Source: Phellopilus nigrolimitatus (taxonomy: Eukaryota > Basidiomycota > Agaricomycetes > Hymenochaetales > Hymenochaetaceae). Taken from it: DNA of 64,000 bases. This document shows, in pieces, positions 10,814 through 22,100 of the stretch (positions are counted from its first letter, which is position 1; each line of letters starts with the position of its first letter). The stretch spans positions 62,001-126,000 of the forward strand of contig JAJOHG010000061.1 in the NCBI GenBank assembly GCA_021029095.1, read 5' to 3'. The notes beneath the pieces were generated by a model. It was not told the DNA's origin, made no database searches, and worked only from the letters and a program-made list of their open reading frames with translations. The position numbers and the translations under genes are program-made.

Positions 10814-12079
10814 GGGCTTGGAAGTGAGACCGATATTTATGCTCGCATTATCATCAGCATTGAACATAGTTTCGCAATCCTGACTTTTTTATTTTTATTG
10901 CTATGGATATGGATGTAGAATGTACTTGACCAGATGGCTGGCAAGGTCGCTTCTGATTTTAGGAAAGTCTGCATCCGAATGCTTTGGCTGTATGTATGTT
11001 ATCATCATTGCCTTCCAAAATTCACCGCTATTTGAAAAAAGTGACGCAGTAGCTTTGTCAGCGTGCTACATTCCTGAAATCTGTTCTATTCTCCTTTGTT
11101 TTCCGAATCAATTTAAAGTGCTGATTTTTTTTTTCTTTTTTCAAATCGTCCCACAATGTGAACTGCTTCCTATTGAGAACGATACAGCCAACCCGATCAA
11201 CAAAGCTGCTGAAGACTACGCAATATGCTGGTATAATGCAACGCAGTCAATATTCAGAGTGCGCGAGTGCCCAGGCGATTCGGATGTTACTCGACAAGAT
11301 CTGCCTCAAAGCTGCGTTCAACGAAGATCTCAAGCTTGAGCGGAGAAAAGGGGCATCCCGGGTTGAGTTGTCTACAGGAGCGTCCGCATACCCCGAGACG
11401 TATCTAATTCTGATATCACAGATCGATCTTCAGCCACAGCCTGGCCTGTAATTATAATGCACTTCATCGACATGTCGCAATATTTTGTGGTTATTGTTTC
11501 GTGTCTTGTCAAGCCTGAGTATCCTCGCGATGCACTCCAAACATTCGGAAATTGACTGTATTGCTATTGAACTCGTGCCATTATATCTTGTTTGGGATAG
11601 GGGCCAAGGTAGAACACCGTCAAACTGATGTAGTTGTTTCGATACTGTAGCACATCAGAGTTAATCACTGAACTCAAATGATACTCCACACAGTCAACTC
11701 TTCGCTCTAGATTGATGTGAAAAAAGGTTTGAGGGGGCTTCATAAGAGACGAAGCCTTGGGAAAACTTGTTCTGTCAAATTTACCCCCCCTACGATGGTC
11801 AGTCAAGGTCAAGGGATTCAAACATTTGATGCTGTATCCTTGGCGCATTATCGAATTTCTTCTGTTTGTCCCTCTCTTTCTATACGGAATCATGGGTTTT
11901 ATATTCATATTCTCCATTTCGACAGTACCTGGATGGTATGATTTGTGATTCATTGCCTCCAATTACACTGACCCATTTTACGTTACCCAGCTGGGACTTT
12001 CACGATCTTGGTAGAGAAAAATTGCTACTGAAGCTGCAAGAGAATTGTGCTTACCATTCTCTGTTCTCTGCACGCACAG
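10814..12079. other. Intergenic with unassigned ORFs
   Basis: The first about 100 bp are similar to the DNA following copy E near 42770, so the duplication extends past the stop. Overlapping + strand ORFs at 11158-11451 include IENDTANPINKAAEDYAI and AFNEDLKLERRKGA stretches that look coding but match nothing I recognise; a similar short TTCAACG..GATCTCAAGCTT string recurs near 47264. A hydrophobic ORF at 11757-11948 may be a chance ORF or an early exon of the next gene. Confidence 0.35.
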
Positions 12080-12892
12080 ATATATGATTACATGATCACA
12101 CTGAGCTCGGAGATGCGTCTCATATGGCCCATGCCATTCAAATCACCAGCTAAACTCCTATTTTTATTGACACGATACATGCCTTTCTTTGATATGTCGA
12201 TCCTATTTCGAAGTAAGTCTGTTATTCAAATTCGGGTTTCTCTACCATTTATTATTTATTAAATCTACTTCGGCTTAAAAACAGGCTATCTCGGGATTCA
12301 TACACCAGAATACTGTGTGACTGCATACAGGAGCATTGGCTGTGAGTATCATAGTATACGGGCTTATAAAACAGTACACTCATATTATCTGGTATTCTCA
12401 GGGTTGCTGATTGCAGGGTTTATAACTGCAGAGGGTAAGCAAGACTGTTGTCGTCCTTCCTATGTGTTTTCGCTCATATATCGTTTTCGCACAGCAATTC
12501 TCGTATTGCGTACTTGGGCAGTCTGGGAGAGATCGAGAGCCATTGGTATCGGTCTCGCCATATGGTTTATTGTAATCTGGGGCACAAATTTGGCTATTAC
12601 GGATATGTTCATGAACACTATGAAAGGCCAGAACTGTAAATCACGTGCACTCGCATGTCGCTCACCCGTCGCTTCGGCACTTCAGGCACCCCCTTACCAA
12701 GGACCTATTAGGTAGGACCGACCCATAAGAGGGTTCCACCTAATAGGTCCTGATTGGTTATGTGAATCCCATGGCTGATGGGCATGCCCAATGGCTGATG
12801 GGCGTGCCCAAAAGATTGAGCATGTCCAAATTTGGACATGCTCATATTGCTTGGGCACGCCCAAAATTCCAAAAGTTTTAAATTCATGCTTG

Positions 12893-12973
12893 TAGCATGA
12901 ATTGAACTACCAACCTCTTGGTTACCAAATAAGTATATTACTTCACACTCTTATCAACTGAGTCACAGTGCCT
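12893..12973 (-). repeat. tRNA-like segment, left arm
   Basis: On the - strand it reads ACTCAGTTGATAAGAGTG (D-arm-like), then TTGGTAACCAAG, then GGTTGGTAGTTCAATTC, close to a pol III B box. The acceptor stem does not pair, so it is tRNA-derived rather than a tRNA gene. Confidence 0.55.
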
Positions 12974-13564
12974 TTCAGCATTATCATTCTACGTACTAAT
13001 ATATCGGCAATATACCCTACAAATTAGAGTTTAAATTAATTTGACTTAACCAGGAATATCTGCTATCATTGGGACTTGGGTCTCCTGTACCCTTTTTGCA
13101 GTTCTGGAGTTAAACTAGTGCTCTCCAAGCTTGATTTGGTCTTGCATTATACAAAAATCATGTGTCCAGATTGGTGTAATATGGGTAACACAAGAGGCAA
13201 ACAGATAATCAAAAAACACCTTTGCAGGTTTTGATGACCCATTTGCTGATCACACTACCAATATTGCACCAAACTAGACATGTGTTGTTATGTATTGTAG
13301 AGTATAACAATGTGCGCATTTTAAAGATAAGATCATCGCAACAGGAGATGTCCTGCACTTTTGTACAGTTTTATTCAAATGACTTTTTAACTTCATTGTG
13401 CCTTTTTCCTTATACATTTTTTACACTGTTATCCATACAAGAAAGGCTTGTCAAAGGGGGTGCTTTGACAAAAAATACCTTTGTTATGCCTTTTTTTGTG
13501 TGGACAAAGGTAAAAAGAAATAGTGTAGATAACCTATATATAAACAAGTATGGGAGTAGTTAGA

Positions 13565-13645
13565 AAAAGCGTGGTGGCTTAGTTGTTAAGAGTGTTGTTG
13601 CTTGGTAAGCTAAGGGTTGTAGTTCAATTCGTGCTGGTGGCATAA
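13565..13645 (+). repeat. tRNA-like segment, right arm
   Basis: Inverted counterpart of 12893-12973: TGGCTTAGTTGTTAAGAGTG then TGTAGTTCAATTCGTGC. It has the same A-box/B-box order, and the ends do not form an acceptor stem. Confidence 0.55.
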
Positions 13646-14595
13646 TTTAATTTTTTTTACAATTTTGGGCGTGCCCAGCAAAATGGGCATGCCCAAATTT
13701 GGTCATTCCCATATTTTTGGGCACGCCCAAAACCTTGGGCGTGCCCATCAGCCATGGGATTCACATAACCAATCAGGACCTATTAGGTGGAACCCTCTTA
13801 TGGGTCGGTCCTACCTAATAGGTCTACTGTAGGGGGGTGCCTGAAGTGGACCGCAGGCAGCCCGATTATCGTCGTAGATTGGATTCTACTTGTAGTATTC
13901 GATTCTGGTAAGAATACGCCAAGCTAGTATTGATAGCTTCGCAGAGACTGACAACACTTTTTAAAGGCCTCCTGGTACTTATGGTGATCAAGAGTATTCA
14001 GAGATGTAAGCACTCCGACGGCACACATTATTCTGCTGAGGATTCCGTGAAATGCTGAGCTCGGAATTACATGCAGATAATTTCCACGGACACTCGCTCT
14101 TATTTAAAACAGTATACAGAGATGGTGAGTGCAATCAAAACCCAATTCATGATGATGATGAAATCTCATGTTGTCTATAGGAACTGTTTTCTATATCTAT
14201 CTTCTCGGTGAGGAAGATTCAACTTTACGTGCGGAATATCTAAATATAAGCTCACAGGGTTGACCGTAGCCAATATTATCGTGATGATGACACTGCCAGT
14301 ACGTCCTGCGACCTTTGAATATGTTTCTTTCACTTCCAGACTGACAACGGGTGTATTACCTGGTGTTTCAGGACGATCTCAAGACAGTCCTTTTTAAGTC
14401 AGCATATAATACACATTTTAATTCTTACGGAAAGTTTACCCTTCATATTTACAGCTTCGAGCGAGTCATACACGCCATTTTGACTGAGAGAATCCTCTTA
14501 AGTTTGCGCAGTCTGGCAAATGGCCCAGGCGGGGACAGTTTCTCAGCTGGTGCGGATGTATCTACGTGGGAGGTTAGGAATACATCAAGCATGTA

Positions 14596-15345
14596 CAGTC
14601 GACTATCTTATAATGCATAAGCTAATAATGCATATGAGCTACTAATGCATACGAAATGGCGGAACCGACTTCGTCCCCGCTAAGATATGCATAAAATCCA
14701 ATATCGAATACTGCATACGAAATTTGGCCATATGCATTATTAAATATGCCTTTTTGGGTAATTTTTGTCAAGATTTGATGCACCTTGTATCCCGATGGTG
14801 ATCCCGGCAGGACATTAAATATATTTCTGACAGCCAGCATGCAAAAAAAAGTAAACAGAAGAGAAATCAATGCTCTATTTCGAATTGCTACACAAGCTTT
14901 GTTATGTAAGCAAAGAAAAATGGAAGCCTCGCAACAAATCAAGCACATACCACCCTCAAACTCGTAAGCCAAGAGACATAAATTCACCAGAGACATCTGC
15001 TATATCAGCTCTTCTGCAGCTGGTGGAACCTCCAACACATGGATTTGGCAACTCATAAGCAAGTTACACTTTATTCATTCTTTCCTGTACAATTTTCAGA
15101 TACTATGAGCACATCTTAGGTTCGCTATTGTCATTATCTTTTGATTTTTAATTCAATTATTATCATTATATCGGTAATTTATATCATTTTGGAAAGCACG
15201 CAAATGTCGGCGCTAAACTGGCGTGACGAGAGCATACTACAAGGTCACGCATTATCACAATAAAGTGACATCTACTACTGCATATGATCTACTAATGCAT
15301 ACGAAAACTGGGGACGGACCTCATGCATTATTAGATAGTCGACTG
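14596..15345. mobile_element. Tc1/mariner-like MITE, 750 bp
   Basis: It starts CAGTCGACTATCTTATAATG and ends with the inverted form, CATTATTAGATAGTCGACTG, flanked on both sides by TA (14594-14595 and 15346-15347). A CAGT terminus plus a TA duplication is the Tc1/mariner pattern. A second inverted block is ACTAATGCATACG. There is no transposase; inner ORFs are short. Confidence 0.8.
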
Positions 15346-15347
15346 TA

Positions 15348-16132
15348 GTCGCGGATATTTGTCGTTCGACTCTTGAATGCGTATGTTTTCGGAAAAGTAC
15401 TAGTGTTGTGGAAAAAAAGTTCCAATTGCTATAGTATTATGACTCCAAATCATTATGGAATTCTCCATTCTCCCCTATTTCATCCCAGAGTTTTGGCAGC
15501 TGCAGGTCATATCTGCACCTCAAATCCCTACCAGAACAAGTTCCGAGAAGCCAAATAAGAATGAAATGGATGTTCGGAAGCAAACAGTGAAAAAATCAAA
15601 ACCGAGACAAGACATATCGAGCACGTCGCAAGCATTCATTAGCAAATACCAGACCCGTTCATCTTTTGCCGTAGCAAAGTTAGTACTCGCTACCTTGCTT
15701 GTCAATGCAATCATCAGACCGGTCGGTTCTGTGTATGCTCCGAACGTAGCTTTCATGTTTACTTGATTTCTCTTCACATGCATTCAGCATATTTCGTGAC
15801 CTCATCCGTCTGTTCGTAAGCCATCATTGCCAGGTCCCACGCTCGTAGGCACAATTCCAAACGAGCGTGAGTCAACTCCTTTATGCAGCTGACAAGCCGT
15901 CTCTGCGGCATCGCTCCCCGTGTGCTTGTGCCTTGTGAGCACCTTTTAATGTTTGAAAGATATGGCCGCTGTGTCGTTTCGCACAGCAAATCTTCTCTTT
16001 GTGATCCACGAACTGAAATCACCGCCATTGATCCTAATGTCGATGAACTTAAGGAAGAGTACGTAAGATGTGTGCTCTGAAACAGAGAAGGTAATTTACA
16101 AGTGCTTCCATGTCCCACGTCGGCGGCCACGC
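15348..16132. other. Intergenic, unassigned ORFs
   Basis: A - strand ORF at 15774-16130 (118 codons, containing ELTHARLELCLRAWDLAMMAY) is divergent from the reductase gene and may be an exon of an unrecognised gene. No domain was identified. The rest shows nothing recognisable. Confidence 0.3.
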
Positions 16133-17484
16133 ATGTTCGCTAGCACACACTTGCTCGCCGCAGTGGCCTCTCTGCTCATAGTCGTAGTGACGCCGCTCAT
16201 GTTCTTTTCAAAGAAAAAATGGGACCCTAAAGGCCAAGTTGAGTACCTTTTTACATTCCGGAGACTCGTTTTTCTGACAAAATATTAAGCACTGCTACGT
16301 GACCGGTGGTTCTAGCGGCCTCGGCCTTTCCCTCGCTATTTCACTGGTCAGACTGGGAGCAGACGTGTCAATAGTAGCCCGCGACGCCAAAAGGCTCGAA
16401 AACGCTCTCAGCGAACTCGAGGTAAAGTTCTCATCAACCTGTGTGCGTACCATCGAAATGCTCATTCACGAAGAGTGCTCGCCAGTCGCCAAATCAGATT
16501 CTAAGATCGTATTCGTATTCCCTTTACGAGTCTGGTCCTTCGACGGCTGCTTTAGAGGCAGCGTGCGAACCACATAACGGGAGATGTCCGGACGCGGTGT
16601 TCCTGTGCGCTGGCGCATCCACTCCCCGCTTCTATATAGAGGGGGATGAACAAACATTCAAAAAGGGAATGGACGACGCGTATTGGGTGCAAGCGTGGTC
16701 GGCACTGGTATTTTATTCTACTCTTTCAGAGACCCGATTGCCATACTCAGCTTAGAACGCAGGCAGCGGTAAAGCTCATGGTCCGCGACAAAGTTAAAGG
16801 GAAAATTGTATTCATATCATCTTACCTGGGATACATGTCGATGGTCGGATTCTCGTCGTACGCGCCGGGAAAACACGCTTTGCGAGGTAAAGTCATATTA
16901 TTTTATATTTCTTATTAATTCTTCCAATTTCGTTTCAGGCCTAGCAGAAACTCTACGCTCTGAACTACTTCTCTATTCAATTTCTGTCCATATACAATTT
17001 CCCGGAACTATCCAAACGCCAGGTTACATCGAAGAGAACAAGACTAAGCCGAAAATCGTTCTCAAGCTCGAGGAAGCAGGTGGACCAGGGGTAACAGCGG
17101 ATCAGGCTGCTGCGAGCCTTTTGTGTGGTACACCGTATACTGAGTACCGTCACCCCTTTCACTAACGCAGAAAAACACAGGTGTCCGACGAGGCGACTTC
17201 CATGTCACCGGAGACCTTTTAGGCAACATATTCCGCTCGTCGACGCGAGGCGCGACTCCCCATAACAACGTGTTCTTTGATGGGTTGTATAGTCTTGCTG
17301 GATGGGTAAGTTGTTTAAATTCTACAGTTACTCTGTTGAAGAGGGCTCACAATTGTCGCAGATCGGACTTGCTTTCTGGCGTCACGGTGTCGATTCCGAG
17401 ATCATAAAACATCGGCGTGAGCATGAAAAATACCTTGTCGAGAAGGGATTTCTTGATGTGAAAAATGCCTCGATATCCGGCTAG
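16133..17484 (+). CDS. TSC10: 3-ketodihydrosphingosine reductase (KDSR/Tsc10 type)
   Basis: NADPH-dependent short-chain dehydrogenase that reduces 3-ketodihydrosphingosine to dihydrosphingosine, the second step of sphingolipid synthesis, in the ER membrane. Seven exons join in frame: 16133-16237, 16290-16421, 16474-16707, 16751-16886, 16939-17127, 17181-17305 and 17362-17484, giving 347 aa. The N-terminus has a hydrophobic anchor (HLLAAVASLLIVVVTPLMFF). The Rossmann motif is VTGGSSGLGLSLA (TGxxxGxG). The region LCAGASTP is the NAG-like block, FISSYLGYMSM supplies the catalytic Ser, and YAPGKHALRG the YxxxK pair. HIQFPGTIQTPGY, GDFHVTGDLLGN and RSSTRGATPHNN are typical of the Tsc10/KDSR family. 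All motifs are present and the frame is open, so it is likely functional. It is the best-preserved housekeeping-type gene in the left half. Confidence 0.92.
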
Positions 17485-17663
17485 AAAGTTTTTGTTGGAA
17501 CGCTTCTACATCTCATTATACGTTGGCCTTCTTTTCGTTTTTTTCACTGAAGTGCCTGGTGGTTTCGAAGTCACGGAGGACACTGGTGTTTTCTATGTCC
17601 CGTACACGCTGTAGTTTCTTCGTCATGTCTGATACATGATCTGAATAGGCATGACCACTGTTC

Positions 17664-17942
17664 AGCGATGGCCTGAGAAATCGGCGACGAGAGATGCTTG
17701 CTTGCCCTACTTTCCAACTATGCCGACGCCCGCAATTTCAGCCTGTATTGTGCGCACGTCCTATCACCGATGCAACAGACTCTTTACTTGGTGCGTGTTT
17801 TCGTCTTAACCTCGAAACATCAGCCTTTTGCGTGGGCGAACAACGACAGGCGACAACGGCTGATAATTTCGTGTCAATCTCCATGAATTCCTTCTTGAAG
17901 AGGTTCAGACAGAGTTGCAGTGGCTCCTCGTCAAGCAACAAT
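17664..17942 (-). pseudogene. Fragment of a NEO1-like P4-ATPase (phospholipid flippase)
   Basis: The - strand reads LDEEPLQLCLNLFKKEFMEI then AVVACRCSPTQKADVSRLRRKH, the P-domain motif of NEO1-type P4-ATPases, where a cysteine-rich CRCSPTQKA precedes the catalytic loop. The next segment corresponds to the GDGGNDVSMIQ hinge and a GVGIVGK..GKQAS..ADFS block, but it is split over frames with stops. Only this about 280-bp part of a gene that is normally over 3 kb is visible, so it is a relic. P4-ATPases move phospholipids across Golgi and endosomal membranes; this copy cannot. Confidence 0.65.
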
Positions 17943-18261
17943 CTGGCTTAGCTTGAAGGAATTCCGGCTCAGGTTTGGCTTGACCTAAAGTTTTAACTAG
18001 AATGCTGTCGAGCCGGACACGTGCGCATTACTCACATTTCATATATATCGATTTCATGCGACAAGTTTTGTATAGCAGTTCATGCTGCAGTCTTAGCTTT
18101 ATTTCCAGTCAGCATCTGGAGATTTCAATAGTCGACTTGATTTCTCTTGAGTTTTCCCCGAACCAGCCGTTTTGCGCTGCACGACGTGCGCTTTCTGCAA
18201 AAACGTAATCTAGGACGTAAAGGGAAATCACGTGATGTCGACAGATCGCCCTGAAGCCGTA

Positions 18262-18390
18262 TGTTCCCAAAACGCTTGCGCAAATCGAAAGCGACGCACG
18301 ATTTTCGGAGAGGGACAGGAGACGCTTGTTTCCAGCTTCCAGGCACTGTCGGCCTTAGACCCCGATCACGTAATACCTTCACCATGACTG
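18262..18390. repeat. Dispersed fragment shared with about 41290-41430 (inverted)
   Basis: The reverse complement of this stretch matches about 41290-41430 with scattered differences. Shared landmarks are CTGGAAACAAGCG, CCCTCTCCGAAA and TTTCGATTTGCGCA. In the copy at 41 kb the opposite strand reads NTPAQIEIDVRLSEREQDAL; here the same block is full of substitutions. Confidence 0.6.
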
Positions 18391-19015
18391 TGACACCAGC
18401 GCTGAACAACATGCAATCGCCAGTTGATCGTGCCTTCGCCGTTTTCCCAATGGCAACAATTGAGTTCCGGGCTGCTAACTACTATTCTGCCGTGTTTACA
18501 ATCAGACATGCCCGACCGGACCGTCCTACTTTGATTTCATGCATCTCACGCAAAACGTACTACGGACTTCCTCTCTTTGACTTTCACGAGAGACGAATAC
18601 CTTTTCATACCCAATTTCAACAAGGCAAACCAGTTAGATTTTGGGCGACGGCAGGCAAACTTCTTAAAACTCTCGACAGTTATCAAGGCGGCTTCAGTAC
18701 CTGAAGTCCCCTACTTTCTGAAAGGCGCGGGCTAGTGTGAAGATGGAATAGAGCATACGTATGATGTATCAAAGCCGAATGACCTAGAGCATGCCGCTTT
18801 CGCGCTCTTCATCACATCTGGTTCTCATTGTGATGACATCATAAAAGGCTGTGTTGTCTTCATGCGCTGAACACTTTGTCCGTTCCAGTGTACAGGGCGA
18901 GTCTCAACACTGAAACGCAACTTCCTAAACGGTCCGCGGCGACAGTCCTGACGGTCTAATGAAAGTATTTGCACCTCCACTGATACCTCCTGAAAATCTT
19001 GCACAGCTCGTCTCG

Positions 19016-19022
19016 TATATAA
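19016..19022 (+). promoter_or_regulatory. TATA box of the host DUF6533 gene
   Basis: TATATAA about 105 bp before the ATG at 19126, matching the TATA position in copy A. Confidence 0.55.
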
Positions 19023-19125
19023 TCACGGCCGCGAGAATCGGCCGTCCACAGGAGGTGTCTCTTCTCCTCTGCTAGTCAAAGCACTCCTACAGGCCGCTCC
19101 TTCCTCTGACTATACTCAGTGATTA

Positions 19126-22100
19126 ATGGCAAGTGAATGCGCCGGGAATTTGCTATGTGAAGAAGTGGCTACGTTGGCGCAAGCATTCGGAATCATACAA
19201 TGGACGAAACTTTCCAATCGTGAGCTGTTGATTTTACGATTGCAGAATGCGCACTGACATGTCATCTATGCCCTAAGTATCAGCCCTAACGCTGCTTTCT
19301 TACGACTTCAGTGTGTTGCATTGTGCTGTCTCCGAGTCTGAATATCTTCCGAATTTTGAACTCCACAGTTATAACTTTCAATGACGAGATTTCGTTGATG
19401 TGGGTGAGTACAAGCCTGAGCCTAAAGGACATGCAATCATTGACTTCTGCTGGTTCTAAGACTGCTAGTTTTGGCGCTGGGAAGTTCCTCTTCTTCGTGG
19501 TCAGTTAAAACTCGATGTCTTGGTGCTGTTGGTTATCCGTGCTTACTATGGATATAATAAAAGGTCCGGTATGCTCATCTCTTCACTGCCATGTGAGTTT
19601 TTTAAGAGCATTTTCCCTGGCCTTGCTTCAAGCTGACTTGTGCAGAATCATCAACGTCTGTCAGTCCTTCTGTACGATTTAATGATGATCAAGATGTTTG
19701 GACTTACATACGCTTTGGGCTTGAAGTATTGTTCCTTCCAGAGGCATCGAGTGAAGTGAGTTCGGTCTACTCACCGCTAAATTATCATTCATTGTTCCTC
19801 AGCTGTTCGTTATTGAAATTTATTTCCAGAGCTCATAAAGCTAACATTCCTGACTTCTTTTGCGCAGATGTTTGTGCAGCAATCGTGTTTTTTTTTTTTT
19901 TCTTTTTTTTTTTTAAATATCAGAAGCTCGGTACTAATTGACACTTCAGGCACCCCCCTACAGAGGGCCTATTAGATATAACTCCCCCCAAGTGGGTTTG
20001 CCCTATTAGGTCCCCTTTTTCAGTGGTGTTCCCAAGGGGTGCGGGTCTTCCCAGAGGCCTGGATTTTCCCACTTGCAGGGATTTCCCAGACGTGTTTCAG
20101 GGTCTTTGGGAATATCCAGACATGGGTAATCCCACAACTTGTCACGGGCTGTCAGGGGTCCTGATACAGAAATTCCATGATATTTGGACCTAATTGTATG
20201 AATATTGTCAGATGCAGCCAGGATATGATACCTCTGATCATTTTGGATCACCATATATATATTCATACATATGTTGTATATGCCACTTTTTTGTTTAAGT
20301 ACAGGGTGCTTTCTCTAAACTAGACATAGGGTGTTGGTATGTGTACTTGCAGACCAGAAAGTAGCTTGACACTGAGTGTTCATATCTTGGGCTGAGTGCT
20401 TGCAGCACCTTAGCTTGAGAAGCCAAAGGCTACTTACATCACTATTAGCCACTCAGTAGGTACTCATTTCACCCTTGCCCCACCCTGCAATCCCAGTTTA
20501 CTTTAAATATTGATGTTAATCAGACTTATGATCTTTATTGTGTTCTTCAACCCTTTAGTACGAAAACAGCCTGCCAAGAGCCTGAAAATGCCTTGTATAA
20601 AGACATCTTTTAATATTTTACCTACCTCAAATGTTTGCTACACCATGCAATGACTGAGGTGAGCTCTCCAACAATTGGCCAAACTTATTTTACAATCACC
20701 CATTCATTATAACAGCTTACTTTGTATTAGATTATTAGGCAACTGACAGACATTTGCTACACTGCACGTTGACTGAGCTTACTATGAATTAGCTGTGTGG
20801 CACAGTTCTAGGCCTTCACTTAGAGAATGGAACTTCCAATTGTCAGGTAGGCATTTGGGATCTCACACATTTGGGATCTCCCACCTTTGGGATCTCCCAC
20901 CTGTGGGATCTCCCACATTTGGGATCTTCCGTAGTTGGGATCTCCCACCTGTGGGATCTCCCACATTTGGGATCTTCCGTAGTTGGGATCTCCCACCTGT
21001 GGGATCTTCCGTAGTTGGGATCTCCCACCTGTGGGATCTTCCGTAGTTGGGATCTCCCACCTGTGGGATCTTCCGTAGTTGGGATCTCCCACCTGTGGGA
21101 TCTTCCGTAGTTGGGATCTCCCACCTGTGGGATCTCCCACATTTGGGATCTTCCGTAGTTGGGATCTCCCACCTGTGGGATCTTCCGTAGTTGGGATCTT
21201 CCGTAGTTGGGATCTCCCACCTGTGGGATCTTCCGTAGTTGGGATCTCCCACATTTGGGATCTCCCAAGCTTCACAAATCAATGGGTTCAAACTCTTTCA
21301 ACTTGGGCTCGAACAATTCAGCCCACTTTCTAAAAAAAACAATGTTTACAAAAAGGATAAGGGGCAAAGGAACAAACCAAACTTAGAACTCCTTTGGACT
21401 GTACAAAAGTTTGCAAGCCTGATTTGCCACTAAACCACACAAAACCAGTTGCAAGCAATACATCAACTACACATCACTCACAATCTGTCTTATAAGAATG
21501 TGAAAATATGTTAGTTGGCATGTGTACATGGCTCAACAATTTAGCGTCAGGTGTCATATTCAGGCTATTTTGTTCTGGCATAACTCCTTCAGTTAATAAA
21601 TGGCTGTAAGATCAATCACTTTCAGCTCGGGCTCCAATAACCCAGCCCACTTTATAAAAAAATAATATAAAAAAACCAAACATTTACAAAAAGGTCAACT
21701 GATTTACAGGGTTCAGACGAGAATCGAACTTAAGACCTCTTGCACAACTCCTTGTACAAGAGTTAGTAAGCCGGATTAGCCACTGAACCATGGAAGCCAG
21801 TGAAGTGGAGAATTCCAATATGATATATGTCTTCAAATTATTTAAATAACAAATCATAATACATACTAGCTAAAGAATCATTTGCAAGAATGGATGTTGA
21901 CATTAGTTAAGTTCACGTGTTAACCAGCCTTCCTCAGCTCGGCAGCAGACAAGCCCGGTGCTCGTTACTCAGGCTAACAGAAATACCATTTTCCGTTAGC
22001 TTTGAAAACACACTAATGACGTGGCATTGTTTGCTATGCAGGCGGGAACTAACTTCCTTTTTTGTGGGGGACAAAGTCTTTTCTGTACAGGTGGCGCCAA

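Larger units (their letters stand above)
12678..13848. mobile_element. Non-autonomous KDZ-ended transposon, 1171 bp
   Basis: Both ends begin CACTTCAGGCACCCCC, and the inverted repeats match over about 105 bp with few differences. The outermost bases and the CCTATTAG block just inside are shared with the 17-kb KDZ element at 19942-36933. Subterminal DNA on both sides carries several GGGCRTGCCC palindromes. Further in, each arm has a tRNA-like segment. The centre (about 13370-13530) holds a foldback core with AAGGCTTGTCAAAGGGGGTG, also found in the 1424-1845 MITE. It has no coding capacity, so it would need a KDZ transposase in trans. The flanking 8-mers (CGCTTCGG and GACCGCAG) do not match, so the target duplication has been lost. 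Confidence 0.85.
12080..14620 (+). pseudogene. DUF6533-type membrane protein copy B, interrupted
   Basis: The first certain exon (12080, after GCACAG) reads IYDYMITLSSEMRLIWPMPFK and LLFLLTRYMPFFDMS, the DUF6533 signature. It is followed by a YLGIHTPEYCVTAYRSIG exon, then LLIAGFITAEAILVLRTWAVWERSRA and WFIVIWGTNLAITDMF. The exon is broken after about 12677 by a 1,171-bp element. After it the gene resumes with SPIIVVDWILLVVFDS, then exons with IKSIQR, TVYRDGT and LTVANIIVMMTLP, and ends with FERVIHAILTERILLSLR. A second element starts at 14596, in the stop codon. The first element breaks the frame and adds stops, so this copy is probably dead unless the element is spliced out. The 5' exon was not found. 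Confidence 0.6.
17943..19125. other. Intergenic with decayed fragments
   Basis: A + strand ORF at 18261-18704 (147 codons) begins in a segment shared with the fragment at about 41300 and continues as MTVTPALNNMQ and beyond with no recognised domain. The rest is promoter-side DNA of the 19126 gene. Confidence 0.35.

Noticed and set aside
13565..13645. Functional tRNA gene
   Set aside because: D- and T-arm-like blocks exist, but the 5' and 3' ends do not pair into an acceptor stem; the copy in the other arm has the same defect.
12678..13848. 8-bp target duplication for the small KDZ-ended element
   Set aside because: Flanking 8-mers CGCTTCGG and GACCGCAG do not match, so no duplication is claimed.
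20860..21268. CRISPR-like direct repeats
   Set aside because: Units are contiguous with no unique spacers, and the genome is fungal; it is a minisatellite.
20820..21333. ORFs of about 140 codons over the left minisatellite
   Set aside because: The 32-bp repeat has no stop codon in several frames on both strands; the repeated peptides (GRSQLRKIP, GISHLWDLP) are by-products.
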